Under the pieces are notes generated by a model, which was not told the origin of the DNA, searched no databases, and was given only the letters and a program-made list of their open reading frames with translations. The position numbers were made by a program, and so were the translations under genes. A stretch of DNA of 64,000 nt from Isoetes taiwanensis. Taxonomy: Eukaryota > Streptophyta > Lycopodiopsida > Isoetales > Isoetaceae. Shown here piece by piece: positions 51,110 through 61,599 of this stretch. Location of the stretch: positions 2,472,971-2,536,970 of the forward strand of contig JAJEKV010000014.1 of assembly GCA_021234155.1 (NCBI GenBank), given 5' to 3'. Positions within the stretch are counted from its first letter, which is position 1; each line of letters opens with the position of its first letter.

Positions 51110-51600
51110 CATCCCTATCAAATTCCCCTGGAACCCCCTGTTATTGTGCTATATATTCCTTCCGTGATATGCCAATCTGATCTACTGCGTTGGCCATCCT
51201 TTTCGATTGCTTCGTGTGCAAAACATTGAAAGGCAAGTTGCACAATATAATGCACCTGCACACATCTATCCTAGTTTGTTCACTGGCCCAACTTTCTTTG
51301 CTTAATCTTCCTTGTTTGATCTTCTTCGAAGGAGGCCCTGTAACTGTCATATGTATAGCAGGGCTTTACTCCAAGCTTGCACTTCAACATGAACTTTAAG
51401 TGAAGAACTTCCTAACTTATCTTGTATTTCCTTTACAATGCCTTGTGAAATCTTCTCGCAATGTCCCTTTTTTTCTTGTAGGTAAACCATGCAACAAAAG
51501 GGCTTGAGTTCCCATTCTAAAGCACAATCTACTAGTCCCGCTTCGCGAAAATGTGTAGTAGCCAATTTCATAATGCAACATGCCTACAAGACATGAAAAT
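51110..51600 (-). pseudogene. BED/hAT-type transposase fragment, right copy
   Basis: A duplicate of 45,640-46,140. Here two minus-strand frames are longer: 69 codons at 51,141-51,350 with RIDVCRCIILCNLPFNVLH and KRMANAVDQIGI, and 74 codons at 51,347-51,571 with the KGHCEKISQGIVKEIQDKLG segment. The two are in different registers and overlap by a few bases, so at least one frameshift separates the putative BED linker from the hAT core. The right copy lacks a stop present in the left copy between the IPFN-like motif and MANAVDQ. It remains a fragment without catalytic domain or ends. Confidence 0.4.
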
Positions 51601-52478
51601 GATAGACATTCAAAAATTGCTTTCCTCATGTACATCAAAAGGCCGTGAACTTGCTATCCCTTGGGCCCAATTTTCATTTTCTCTAAACTGGTTACATTAG
51701 ACTCTATTGTACTTTCTTTCATTTCATCATGCATCAAAGACAATTGTACACCTTCTTACAAATAAAGGATTAGAGAAGTTTATATGTGATCCAACTCGCG
51801 CATTAGAAAATGCATCAAACACACATTTCAAGTTGATCGTAAAAATGTTATCAATATTCATGAACTCCAATAATAACTGTACTAATTCACTTTACTAATG
51901 CACTAGCAATCTATACGAGAGTCATATAAATATGGAGTTGATGCTATGTAAGCATAAGATAAAGCAGAGAAGTAATAGTACCTCGGGACAGAAGAAACTA
52001 GAATCATGCTTTTGGGATTCATGCGCATAGATGGGGGAAGGCTACCTACTACCTTCTTGTTTCCAGCTACACTATCGCCAAGCTAGAAAACAAGAGGAGG
52101 TCAAACCCAAGTGCCCACAAACAACAAAGGCAATAAATACACATGAGCACTACTATAATCAACGCGTACTAAGGCACCAATATTTATACCCCAAATGGCC
52201 TCTAATAAAAGACGGGTCAAATGGTGTTTGGAACCCTTTACGATTATCATGAGATGCATTTTTAGTCACGCCCTTGTTTATAACCTCTCCACCTACGTGT
52301 CGCAACAAACCCATGATTATGCTTATCATCCCTCAAATAGTATTATCCATTTTTGTCAAGCATAAGTTGGAGCACGTGTAAGTGAGGACATGTTGAAGTA
52401 GCACATGCATTTATCCCTAATTGATATTTCTCATGAATGTCTTTTTTTTTGCTTCCATGCAACATAAAGTTCCAAAAT

Positions 52479-53524
52479 CTTGGTGCCTACAAGCAGGCAG
52501 CTATGATTGAAAACACGAGATTTTGGTTGGCGAGTTCGTACAAGTTGGTGTCCATGCTCTTCTCATAAAACCATAGAATTGTTCTCAGACAAATTGAATC
52601 GTCTACTATATTGTGTCCCAGAAAATAACATTACAATGGTATTCATACAAGGGATCTAACTATGACAACAGATGGAATCATATCCCTTGTCTCCAAGGAG
52701 AAATTTTGGAAAATCAATAAAGGCATGGGTCACAATGTGGCCCTGGTATAGAATGAGCCTACGATGCATCACAAAAAATCAAACCATGTAGTTCGAGCCA
52801 TGTAGGGCTGATTTGGAAAAGACCACATCTTTGTACCTGCATTTTCTATTTGCAGCATGACGCTCATCCAAAGAAGATTTAGATTAAACTCATACATGGA
52901 AGTTTTCTTTTAGACTCATTCTTTCTCTACAAAATCCCCATGGCAAAATGAAATTTCTAATTTACTAACGACAGTAGTCTAGCCACATTAGTTGATGATA
53001 CACAACCATGATGAACTCAGAATCTCCAATTTATTAATGATACAATAGACCAGTCACATGAGTTGATCTTGAAGGACTTCATCTATTGAGCCTGAGGAAG
53101 CCTATTTTAAAACTTCACAGGCATAAGCATCTGTTGATATCTTTCCACGACGATTACATCCCAAAAGTATCTATACTTTTTGTAATAATGTACAATACAA
53201 CCTTCCGAGGTAGGGGGTTTTTTAATCCTAGTAGTAATGGTTGTACTAGCCCATTGTATGGGTCTTATGACCTCTTGGTCTTTGTGGACGTTCAGAATCT
53301 ATTCTATTCTATTCTATTCTATTCTATTCTATTTTTAGCTGAGCCAGTACTGGAAAACAAGCCCCATTATACATTGCAAAAATTGATTCCTACATTACTG
53401 ATGAAGGTAACCTATACTTTGCTTATATTGGACACATTCCCTATAAGATGCATAGCGCAACCCCAGTCATCACTTGCACTTCTTCAAGAAAAATCTTGCT
53501 TTCTTTTAGATCCTTTGGTGCCAA
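52479..53524. other. Unassigned spacer
   Basis: AT-rich. A 153-codon plus-strand frame (53,086-53,547) runs through a pentanucleotide microsatellite and into the transposon end, so I take it as chance. No gene is recognised. Confidence 0.4.
53299..53334 (+). repeat. (TATTC)n microsatellite
   Basis: About seven copies of the pentanucleotide, uninterrupted. Confidence 0.95.
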
Positions 53525-53549
53525 TACTACAAGAGAATGATGGCTAAAC

Positions 53550-53812
53550 GTCAGAATAATCGTCAGAGAGCTTTTATAAAATAGACAATTGCCCATGCCC
53601 TTAAATCGTCAGATAAATAGTCAGTCATAGTCAGATGATTAATCAGTAGAGTAGTCAGATAAATAGTCTGTAAATTAGTCATTTTCTTAGTCAGACTAAT
53701 AGTTAGAGGCTTAATCAGCTTATTAGTTAGATAAATCGTCATCTACTTAGTCAGTTAATTTGGCATTTTATTAGTCAGTGCAATAGTTAGAATATTGATC
53801 ATCATATTTGAT
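53550..53812 (+). repeat. Left 12-bp array (GTCAGNNNANTA)
   Basis: About 17 units, most exactly 12 bp, run from 53,608 to 53,812, for example GTCAGATAAATA, GTCAGACTAATA and GTCAGTGCAATA. Two outlying GTCAG sites lie nearer the end. The first five bases are the most conserved. Confidence 0.9.
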
Positions 53813-53849
53813 GGTCTACATGTATTGTGATGTTTATATCCAAACAGGG

Positions 53850-53930
53850 ATTTGAACCCTGATATTCCAGCTTGTAATAAGACTCTAAACTTAATAGAGT
53901 GTACAAATTAAACAACACAATTGATTGAAA
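53850..53930 (-). other. tRNA-like relic inside the CACTA-like element
   Basis: On the minus strand CAGGGTTCAAATCCCTG forms a perfect 5-bp TPsiC arm with a canonical B-box. Upstream, CTCTA and TAGAG enclose a 7-base loop TTAAGTT that could be an anticodon arm (AAG). About 20 bases lie between the two arms, as in a long variable loop. No D arm or acceptor stem is convincing. It is probably a decayed tRNA or SINE head, not a working tRNA. Confidence 0.35.
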
Positions 53931-55838
53931 AATCTTAACAGCACATCGTTCTAGCATAAAAAAGAAAATTTGCTTGTAGATCTGCATTTGCAATCATAAT
54001 AACAGCAAAAATCAAAGAAAAGTGCGAATAATACCATCACATCTATAAACATTGAAATGACATCACATATGGAGAGAAGAGAAAGTGAAGTTACCTCGTC
54101 ATGAAAAAAGCAACGAAATAAACATACATGACCATTGGATGACCTGAATTTAAAAACATACAGAGAACATCATGAACATGCAATATGAAAATGGGACTAC
54201 AAAAATTATACATTAAACTACTTCGCAATGCAAAATTCAAATAACCTACAAACAAGCTTAATCTCGCCTAAGATAATTCATGCTAAAAAAGTATCTTCCC
54301 TTGGATAACAGGTCTTTAAATTTTGATCCATGTGATAATGCTTGCTAACTCATTCTTTTTGTAAAAATTGAGCACCGAAAGGAGCAAAAAAGCACAATAC
54401 ATGAAAAATACCTTGATCTCGAATTTATAATGTTGTGTGCCTGCTATTAAATATCACTTAGAATGCAAGACAAGGACTAACTGGACATGATAGTAAGATT
54501 AACCAGTCCTTAAGAGAGCATAATGCCAGCATATGCTTGAACCTAGACTAGAATTTTTTCTGTAGAAATAAGGAAGAGTTAAACTTTCCAAGAAATGGAA
54601 CATCTATGCCGTAACATATTTAATCTGCAAAATTTATCATCTGCAGAATGCTACATCTGCAACAACGAAAATCATGAAACATATTCTAGAAAGGAGTCGA
54701 AAATCATAAGAGAAACAAGAATATTAAAAGCATACCCTAAAGCTTCTGAAATACCTTAGTTTCTGAACAATAAGAAAAATGTCAGAACCAGCGAAAATTT
54801 TAGTGGCCCCGGCGGGCCATTTGGCCACAAATTACAGGTTCAGGCAAAATGCGACTGCCGGCTTGAGTAGGATGCCTTACCTACGGATGACTTGCAGATT
54901 CGCCATTTCATGGCACTTTGTTGCCTATTACGACATTAGAATGGCCAATTAGATGTTTGCTAATTGGAGTGGTATGGACTTTGGGGCCAATTTAGTCCCA
55001 ATTGAGAACTAGATATGCCTATGGAATGGCCATTTAGGCCACTTGGCCAAATCCTGTAATACCTTAAGTTTTCCACCCCCTCATAAATTCGTCACTTATG
55101 GGGGGGGTTAACATTATTGAAATTTTGTTTGAAATTACCAGGAACTGCACGATTATATGGCTGGGGAAAATGGGCTGCGCCTAAAATCATCCCAAGTGCT
55201 GCTATTCCTAAATATATCTACCAAATAAGAATAATCCCGCTCTTTTGGAAAATCAAATGTCGAGGCACTTTTCAATCCTCTTTACGAAGACTCCGGCATC
55301 CGATTTTCGATTCTCCCTACCAGCAATATGTGCATTATTGAAATACATGGGTATGAATTCAAATTCATACAACATGTAACCTAAATACATTTATATAGGG
55401 TAGCGACTTCTTTATGTTCAGGCAACTAGCTCTATATTTAATAAGAATCTAGCTAAAAATCGCCATTTGAGATACACATTATTAGATATTTGGTTCAAAA
55501 ATTGCCAATTGGGTTGCTGCCACATTAGAAAAAAATAGGAAAAATGGCCAGTTCAGGCTACACTTTTGGGGGCATATTTTACAAGGAATGGCCAATTCAT
55601 TATACTTATACAAAATTATAGATCCCTTAAAATTTTCCCTGGTCAGAACAAGAGCATGCACCGGAAAAACATTTCACGTGTAGTAGAATGCTTAGAATCT
55701 TTAAGAAATTGAAGGAATTACCTAGATACGATCTAAAAAATAATGCAGGATAAAGAACTGGCGCCTCCGGCAGCAAGGAGGAAGAAGTGGGACACGTAAG
55801 AGAAAATGCCACGACGACATAACAATTCCATCCATTTA
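53931..55838. other. Body of the CACTA-like element
   Basis: AT-rich, without a transposase-like frame. A GC-richer patch near 54,800-55,030 repeats short GGCCATTT and GGCCACTTGG-type strings, and GGCCA recurs up to about 55,590. Nothing else is identified. Confidence 0.4.
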
Positions 55839-56205
55839 GTTAACATAATAGTCAAAAAATTAGTCAGCCTACTCATCAACATTTGCGAGAGGTAATTAGT
55901 CAGACATTTAGTCAGACAAATGGTCATACAGTTAGCCAGTTTTTTAGTCAGCAATTTAGTCAGCATAATCGTCAAAAATGATTCGTCAGACTATTCATCA
56001 CCTTATTAGTCACATTAATAGACAACATATTATTCAGGCGACAAGTCAAAGTAAACGTCAGGGAATTCGTCGGATGATTATTTGTCAGTTTTTTAGTCAG
56101 ATTTTTCGTCAGAACTAAACGTCAGTTTATTGATCAGATCAACAGTCAATGCAATTGTCAAATATACAGTTGACAAATCGTTTTGGCTCCTCTGACGATT
56201 TTGTT
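55839..56205 (+). repeat. Right 12-bp array (GTCAGNNNANTA)
   Basis: Some 25-30 units in the same orientation as the left array, for example GTCAGACATTTA, GTCAGCAATTTA and GTCAGCATAATC, mostly at 12-bp spacing. An 80-codon minus-strand frame made of LT-type tetrapeptides results from the 12-bp period and is not taken as a gene. Confidence 0.9.
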
Positions 56206-56469
56206 GACATTTAGTAGTCATTCTCTTGTAGTAACAATGGAAAAATTCAATTGTTAAGTTAAAGATTAAATCATTGTGCAATATATTATCATCTCATTCT
56301 TGAATTCAAGTGGCATTTGTATCTAATTAAACACTAGAAATGTGTGCTCAACGATGCCAGACATTGGTTGTAGACGCCTGGCATGGGTAGATGTAATGGA
56401 ATTCGTAAATGGAATGAAATGTTGTAGATTTGCTATGTCTATAGATGGAATGAGGTATGAAGATGTGAT

Positions 56470-56640
56470 GTGGAACGTGAAGAGGGAGGGCATTCTTGCC
56501 AGCCCCCTGACCTCTGCAAAATCCGGGAGCGCTGTTGCCAGCCCCCAGACTTGCAAAATCCGAGAGTGCCGTTAAGGCGCGACCGGATTCGGCAGAGTTC
56601 AGGGGGCTGGCAAGAATGCTCGATCCCTTAACGTTTCCAC
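56470..56640. repeat. Foldback element with inverted arms
   Basis: The left arm (56,470-56,534) and right arm (about 56,573-56,640) are inverted repeats sharing GCATTCTTGCCAGCCCCCTGA and GTGGA..ACGT at the outer edge. A third, direct copy of part of the arm (TTGCCAGCCCCCAGAC) lies between them. Such a long GC-rich snapback stands out from the AT-rich surroundings and resembles a MITE or foldback transposon. No target duplication is clear. Confidence 0.75.
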
Positions 56641-57033
56641 TACGTCAAGACTAATTCTATTCTATTCTTAAGCTTCACGACCGGATTGTACAGGTTTTTT
56701 GGAGGCCAGTTGGTATTCTGGATTAGAATGATAGAAGAAATTGCTGGAACACACACCCATTTACCTTGACGTGAAGTGTAATTTGCAATGATGAATGCCT
56801 CATCTCACGTGCCTATAATTTGTGCTCAATGCCGAAATGTTGTTATATACAAATAAAAGGTGGGGAATAAGAAGAGAAAGATTTGTATATTTGGGGTCAT
56901 GTTTGAAGTATTGGTGCATCTAGGAAGACTGTAATGGTTACTTTGAAGGAACTTGGTCTAAAGCAACATAGAATGACAATATTGAACGTTGAGATTATTT
57001 AGCAATGGGTAAAAGTTCACCTTATGATTAATA
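56641..57033. other. Unassigned spacer
   Basis: AT-rich, no gene or repeat end recognised. Confidence 0.4.
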
Positions 57034-57059
57034 CTAGAAAAAGTGCCCAGCGTTGCTGG
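57034..57059 (-). mobile_element. Helitron 3' terminus (minus strand)
   Basis: Read on the minus strand, a hairpin GCCCAGC-AAC-GCTGGGC is followed by ACTTTTT and CTAG, and then a T. This matches the diagnostic Helitron 3' end: a short GC-rich stem, CTRR, and insertion before T. The element body should extend to the right in window coordinates. Its 5' end (TC on the minus strand, GA on the plus strand) could not be placed, and no Rep/helicase is present before the ankyrin gene, so it is a truncated or non-autonomous copy. Confidence 0.65.
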
Positions 57060-58136
57060 GCTTTTCTTTGGGATTAAATTCCAAAGTTAATAAAGATATG
57101 GTTAAGAGTGTTAATTGCTATATATATGATCGTCTGTTAAAATGAAAGTTCAAAATTCTCCTTATATAGTAATTTTTATAATTTTTATTGAGTTTAAAGG
57201 AATACAAGATATGAGGCAAGTTTTCTAATTAAACATATTATTAGAATAATTCATTTGTGCTTTATAGTTGCTATATGTATAAGCTATAGCACATCGAGGT
57301 CTAACCTTCATATGCATGTTACAATCCATAGCAGAGTACAACTTAGTTGTGCCAGAAATTGTTCTACCAAAATGCCATAAATGCTAGTGTGCAAAATGTC
57401 TTAAGTCATACCATGCACGTTGTGTCAAAATCAATTACATAATTGATAAATGCAATTGGTAATATAAGTCTTGTAGCATAATAAAGCTTGATTTCTGATA
57501 CAGGTCTAGAAATGAAGTTTCTTTGGTCAAATAACATTGGTGATGCCCCTTGTGTTTGGATTTGAAATGATATTGATACATATGCATACTCCTATTGCGA
57601 AGGTTGTTGAAGACAACCCAACATAATATATGAGTCCAAATCGTAACAGTGTGGAGCTTATAAAAGTGCACATTTGCCTTGAATATTAGAGATGTATTGG
57701 AAGAAAATCAATCCTATACATTTGGAAAAAGTGGGATCCTTAATAGCTGCAAAATGGCGAGCCCTCTTATAATCCACATTCCTTTGTCAAGACCACATTT
57801 GTGTCAACTTGTCCCTTCAATGAAGATAAATAATTAAGTTCATTGCATCAAGAACTTGACATTAGAATTGCCAACTTTTCACTAACAGGTCCACAACTAA
57901 TCAAACGACTAATAGGCTCAGCCTGCTACTTATATAAAACAAAGGTAAAACAAATGCAAACAAAATTTTTCTCACTACACAACTGGACCTTATATGCAGA
58001 ATTCTATCTTCTATATCTGTGCAAGCAGTAGCTAACCTTGCATACACAATGCCAGGATTCAAACATGCCAAATGCAGTTCAATGCTAAGGCTTCAACCAT
58101 TTATGCAAATTTGAGCGTACATAATTTATCTTGCAG
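57060..58136. other. Probable Helitron body and/or upstream intron of the ankyrin gene
   Basis: AT-rich DNA with frames no longer than about 80 codons and no domain. It ends at an acceptor-like ATTTATCTTGCAG just before the first ankyrin-coding block. Confidence 0.4.
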
Positions 58137-58392
58137 TACCAAGTTATCTTTGGATCCACAATACCAGGACAACATATCAAATACATTGGGGACAGGAAAA
58201 GCACGTTGCTGCACATTGTAGCCGGATATGGTAAGGGGTCTATCATGAAGACTCTCTTCGCCTATAAGTCTTCACATACCTTGATCTTGACTCCAGATCA
58301 CGAAGGGGGCACTCCACTCCGATCTTAATATTCTTGAGCAGTTGTTTGCTGTATTTGATGTTCTATGTCCCAAGAAGGATGTGAATGAGTTG
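58137..58392 (+). pseudogene. Ankyrin-repeat gene, part left of the copia insertion
   Basis: After a T-rich acceptor ending CTTGCAG, the sequence encodes ankyrin-type repeats. STLLHIVAGYGKG fits the TPLHxAAxxGH pattern, followed by HTLILTPDHEGGTPL as the next repeat's start. Then, in another register, it reads DLNILEQLFAVFDVLCPKKDVNEL. The register change near 58,325 removes part of one repeat. Ankyrin repeats act in protein-protein binding, and many plant members also carry membrane segments, but no partner domain is visible here. The block runs straight into the copia element after its AGTTG target site at 58,388-58,392. The reading frame GAG-TTG-CAC would continue on the far side of the insertion. 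Confidence 0.75.
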
Positions 58393-58573
58393 TCTCAATA
58401 AACAGTTATATTAGGATATCAAAAGAGAGATGGCAGATATATTCATATAAGATGGTTACAGCAGAAATATATTGTCCCGGAGGACACGACTCTTGGACTA
58501 GACGTGACTCCTACAGACGCCTATAGTGACATGTCAGCATCCAAAGCTGACTCAGCATTCCATTATGTTAACA
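58393..58573 (-). repeat. 3' LTR of the copia element
   Basis: On the minus strand it starts TGTTAACA and ends TTATTGAGA. It is 181 bp long and matches the other LTR at all but two positions. Confidence 0.95.
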
Positions 58574-58582
58574 CTCCCACTC
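58574..58582 (-). promoter_or_regulatory. Polypurine tract of the copia element
   Basis: On the minus strand GAGTGGGAG lies directly before the TGTTAACA start of the 3' LTR. Confidence 0.85.
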
Positions 58583-60150
58583 AGCTTGGATGCAGTAACT
58601 TTCTTTCCATGTCCAAGATCCTCATAAGTTCTCGATCTCTCTGAAACTTGTCACAGGATGGAGCTTTGGTCAGGATATCAGCTATCATGTCTTCAGTAGG
58701 GCAGTACTTCAAACTAAGCACTCCATTTTGCACCTGTTCTCTGATAAAATGGAATCTAGTTTCTATATGTCGCGTTCTGCCCTGATATTTTGCTGAAGAT
58801 GCTAAAGCAACTGCACTATTGTTATCACAAAATATAACAGTTACTCCCACTTGCTCTAGCATAACTCCTGCCAACAACTGGCGCAGCCAAATAGCTTCTT
58901 GAGCTGCTGCACATGCTGCTATATACTCGGCTTCAGTACTGGACAAGGCCACAATTGGTTGTCTCTTGCTTTTCCATGAAATCATGCATCCACCAAGCAT
59001 GAAAACGAAACCAGAAGTTGATTTCCTTGTGTCAATCTCTCCAGCCCAGTCTGAATCTGTGTATCCGACCAACTTAAAATCCTTTGAGTCTACTTTCTGA
59101 TATACCAAGGCATAAGTCTTTGTCCCTTGCACATATCTCATGATTCGTTTAACTGCAATCCAATGTTGCTTTCCTGGATTCTCCATGAATTGACTTGCAA
59201 CTCCCACTGCATATGATAAATCTGCTCTTGTACAAACTGCTAAGTATATCAGGCATCCTACTGCATGGCGATATGGAATCTCTTGCATTTCAAACTGTTC
59301 ATCCTCACTGTTTGGAGCCATGTCCGCAGTAAGCTTTATACTGACATCCATTGGAGTATTGACAGGTTTACAATCTTCCATCTGAAACCTCCTAAGTACT
59401 TCTTCAACATACTTGGTCTGCTCCAATTTCAGCCAGCCTTGTTCCCTGTTTCTAGTAATTTGAATTCCTAGACAGTAATGGATTTCGCCAAGGTCTACCA
59501 TCTCAAACTCACTTGCAAGTTGTTTCTTCACTTGTTCCAAGAATACTAGGGTGTTGGACACCAATATGCAGTGATCTACATATAGTGCCACTATCACAAA
59601 AAACTCTCCCACCGATTTTACATACACATTTCCATCTGCTTCTGTATTATGGAACCCAAGAGTGTGAAGGTATCCATTGATGCGATCATACCAAGCCTTA
59701 GGAGACTGTTTGAGCCCATAAAGAGCTTTCTTCAGTTTGCATACCTTAGATTCCTTCCCCTTAATCTCATAACCATGAGGTTGTGAGATAAAAATCTCTT
59801 CTTGTAAGTCGCCATGAAGGAAAGCTGTTCTGACGTCCATTTGATGAACTTCCAAGTCTAACTGAGCTGCCATGGCTAAAAGAATGCGAATCGAAGATAT
59901 TCTTACCACGGGTAAGAAAGTTTCAGTAAAGTCTACTCCAGCAACTTGGGAGAACCCGCGGGCCACGAAACGTGCTTTGAATCGATCAATTTGTCCTGCC
60001 GCATTCTTCTTCACCTTGAAGATCCATTTGGTGCTAACTAGCTGGCGCCCAGGTGGTAGGGAAGTAAGTTCCCAAGTGTGGTTCTTTAAAAGGGAATCAT
60101 ATTCGGAATCCATGGCTTTCTTCCATTCTGCTGCGTATGGCCCAGAAAGT
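58581..60150 (-). other. Copia reverse transcriptase and RNase H part
   Basis: The reverse-transcriptase (RVT_2) domain lies at about 59,390-60,140, with the family's WIFKVKKN, VHQMDVRTAFLHGDL and ALYGLKQSP blocks. RNase H lies at about 58,630-59,080, with YTDSDWAG, STSGFVFML, SSTEAEYIA and the terminal ADILTK motif. The order after integrase is diagnostic of Ty1/copia rather than gypsy. Confidence 0.92.
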
Positions 60151-60849
60151 GCATCTTGCACTGTTGCAGGTTCTTCGGGATTGGAATAAGCTGCAGCAAA
60201 GTAACCTCTTGGTGTCTTACCATGAGATTTGGATGTCTCAAGTGCATCCATGGCCTTCTGACTCAGAAAACTAGTGCGACCAGATTTGGTCACACCCCAA
60301 GAAGGACGATTGTTGGTTGTGATATCCACCTTCTTGCCCTTATGTACCCTGGCGTATGTAACTGGGGACCTGCGGGACTGAAAACCAGGAATGTCTTCAA
60401 TGTCTTGAACTTCAGGAACATTATTCATTTATGGGAGGAACAAGATTAATGGACTCTTCAACTGTTGTGGCATCAGGAGAATGGGATCCACTGGATGATG
60501 CTAGATGTATAGAGGAGGCTGATGTATCTGTCACGCACCACTCATCTAACACATCAAAATCAAGAACACTTCCACTGATATTGATGTTGGGCAGCCCTCC
60601 ATAGTATAAGTCCTCATTAAAAGTCACATCACGGCTGACCAGTACTCTGTGGGATTCAAGATTATAGAGACGATAGGCTTTAGTTTCTGTACAATAGCCA
60701 ATCAGCACGCATTTAATACTCTTCCAATCTAGCTTCTTTCGCCTTTCATCTGGAATGTGAGCATAAGCCATGCAGCCAAAAGTTCGAAGATGCTTCAATG
60801 CAGATCTCTTGCCAGTCCACAGTTCAAAAGGAGTCTTCGCAACTATTGC

Positions 60850-61504
60850 AGCAGTAGGCAACCTATTCCTGAGATATGCTGCAGTTATTATGGCTTCACC
60901 CCAAAAAGAATTCGGCATTCCAGCATACTTGAGCATGGTCCTAGCACACTCTACTAAAGTTCTATTCATGCGCTCGGCTACTCCATTCTGTTGCGGGGTA
61001 TATGGAGCAGTCACTTGATGAACAATGCCATGCTCTTGGCAGTACCTCTGAAACTCCAACGAAGAGTATTCACCACCATTGTCACTTCTTAACATCTTGA
61101 TTCTCCTCCCTGTTTGGTTCTCTACTTGCCGTTTGAATTCTATAAACATGCCAAATACTTCAGATTTTCTAGCAAGCAGCCTTACTGTTACAAATCTGGA
61201 GAAGTCATCTATGAAGGTGAGCATGTAGCGTTTCTTTCCAGCAGTCATTGTTTGCATGGGGCCACACACATCCGTGTGTATAATTTCCAACAAATTTGCT
61301 GCTCTATTACTCTCTCCCACGAAATGGCCGTCTGGTCTGCTTGCCCATGTGCTTGCCCATGATGCATGCTTCACAAAATTCCAGATTCTCTTCATCTAAA
61401 GTGGGCAGATCAGTCACCATGCCTTCTTTCACCAATTGCTGAATTGCTTGTACATGAGGATGCCCAAGACGATTGTGCCATAGCTGCAAGTTAGAGGATT
61501 TGCA
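60850..61504 (-). other. Copia integrase part
   Basis: A GAG_pre-integrase zinc-binding segment (LWHNRLGHPHVQAIQQL, later CEACIMGK) is followed by the catalytic core with HTDVCGPM, RSDNGGEYSS and the QNGVAERMNRTLVE block. Downstream, to about 60,440, is the variable linker that precedes reverse transcriptase in plant copia elements. Confidence 0.92.
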
Positions 61505-61599
61505 TACAGCCAAGGCATGTGGCTGCTCTGTAATGCATGCATCAAGACGGTATAATCCACCCTCTCTCGTTCCTGTTGGCACTTGTTCTCCATACTCAT

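Larger units (their letters stand above)
49415..52478 (+). repeat. Right unit of the tandem duplication
   Basis: It starts inside the long LTR (CTCTATTGAGGATATACTC, equivalent to 41,085 in the 5' LTR) immediately after the left unit's TTCCAAAAT end. It runs to TTCCAAAAT at 52,478. Identity with the left unit is high, with only scattered differences. It contains 49,415-50,667 (LTR tail), 50,668-50,722 (hexanucleotide array), 50,945-51,014 (SINE-like) and 51,110-51,600 (hAT relic). Confidence 0.85.
53525..56233. mobile_element. CACTA-like non-autonomous DNA transposon with 12-bp subterminal arrays
   Basis: The ends are inverted repeats: 37 of 44 bases match, starting with TACTACAAGAGAATGA at both ends. 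This resembles the CACTACAAGA terminus of En/Spm elements with a changed first base. Inside each end lies an array of a 12-bp motif (53,550-53,812 and 55,839-56,205), the arrangement known for CACTA elements, where the transposase-related protein binds repeated 12-bp subterminal sites. The 2.7-kb body has no transposase, so it would depend on a partner in trans. The target duplication is uncertain: AAT on the left against AAC on the right, if the ends are ACTACAAG. Confidence 0.7.

Noticed and set aside
53086-53547. 153-codon frame across the TATTC microsatellite
   Set aside because: It reads through a simple repeat and into the transposon end, so it is not a gene.
55733-55975. 80-codon minus-strand frame rich in LT tetrapeptides
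   Set aside because: It is produced by the 12-bp period of the GTCAG array, which repeats every four codons; it has no independent protein signature.
53550-56205. 12-bp arrays as a CRISPR
   Set aside because: There are no constant repeats separated by unique spacers of fixed length; the units are contiguous 12-mers bounded by transposon inverted ends in a plant genome.
57466-57680. Possible Helitron 5' end near 57,690 (TATTAGAGA^T)
   Set aside because: A two-base terminal signal is too weak without a second genomic copy; the 5' end was left unplaced.
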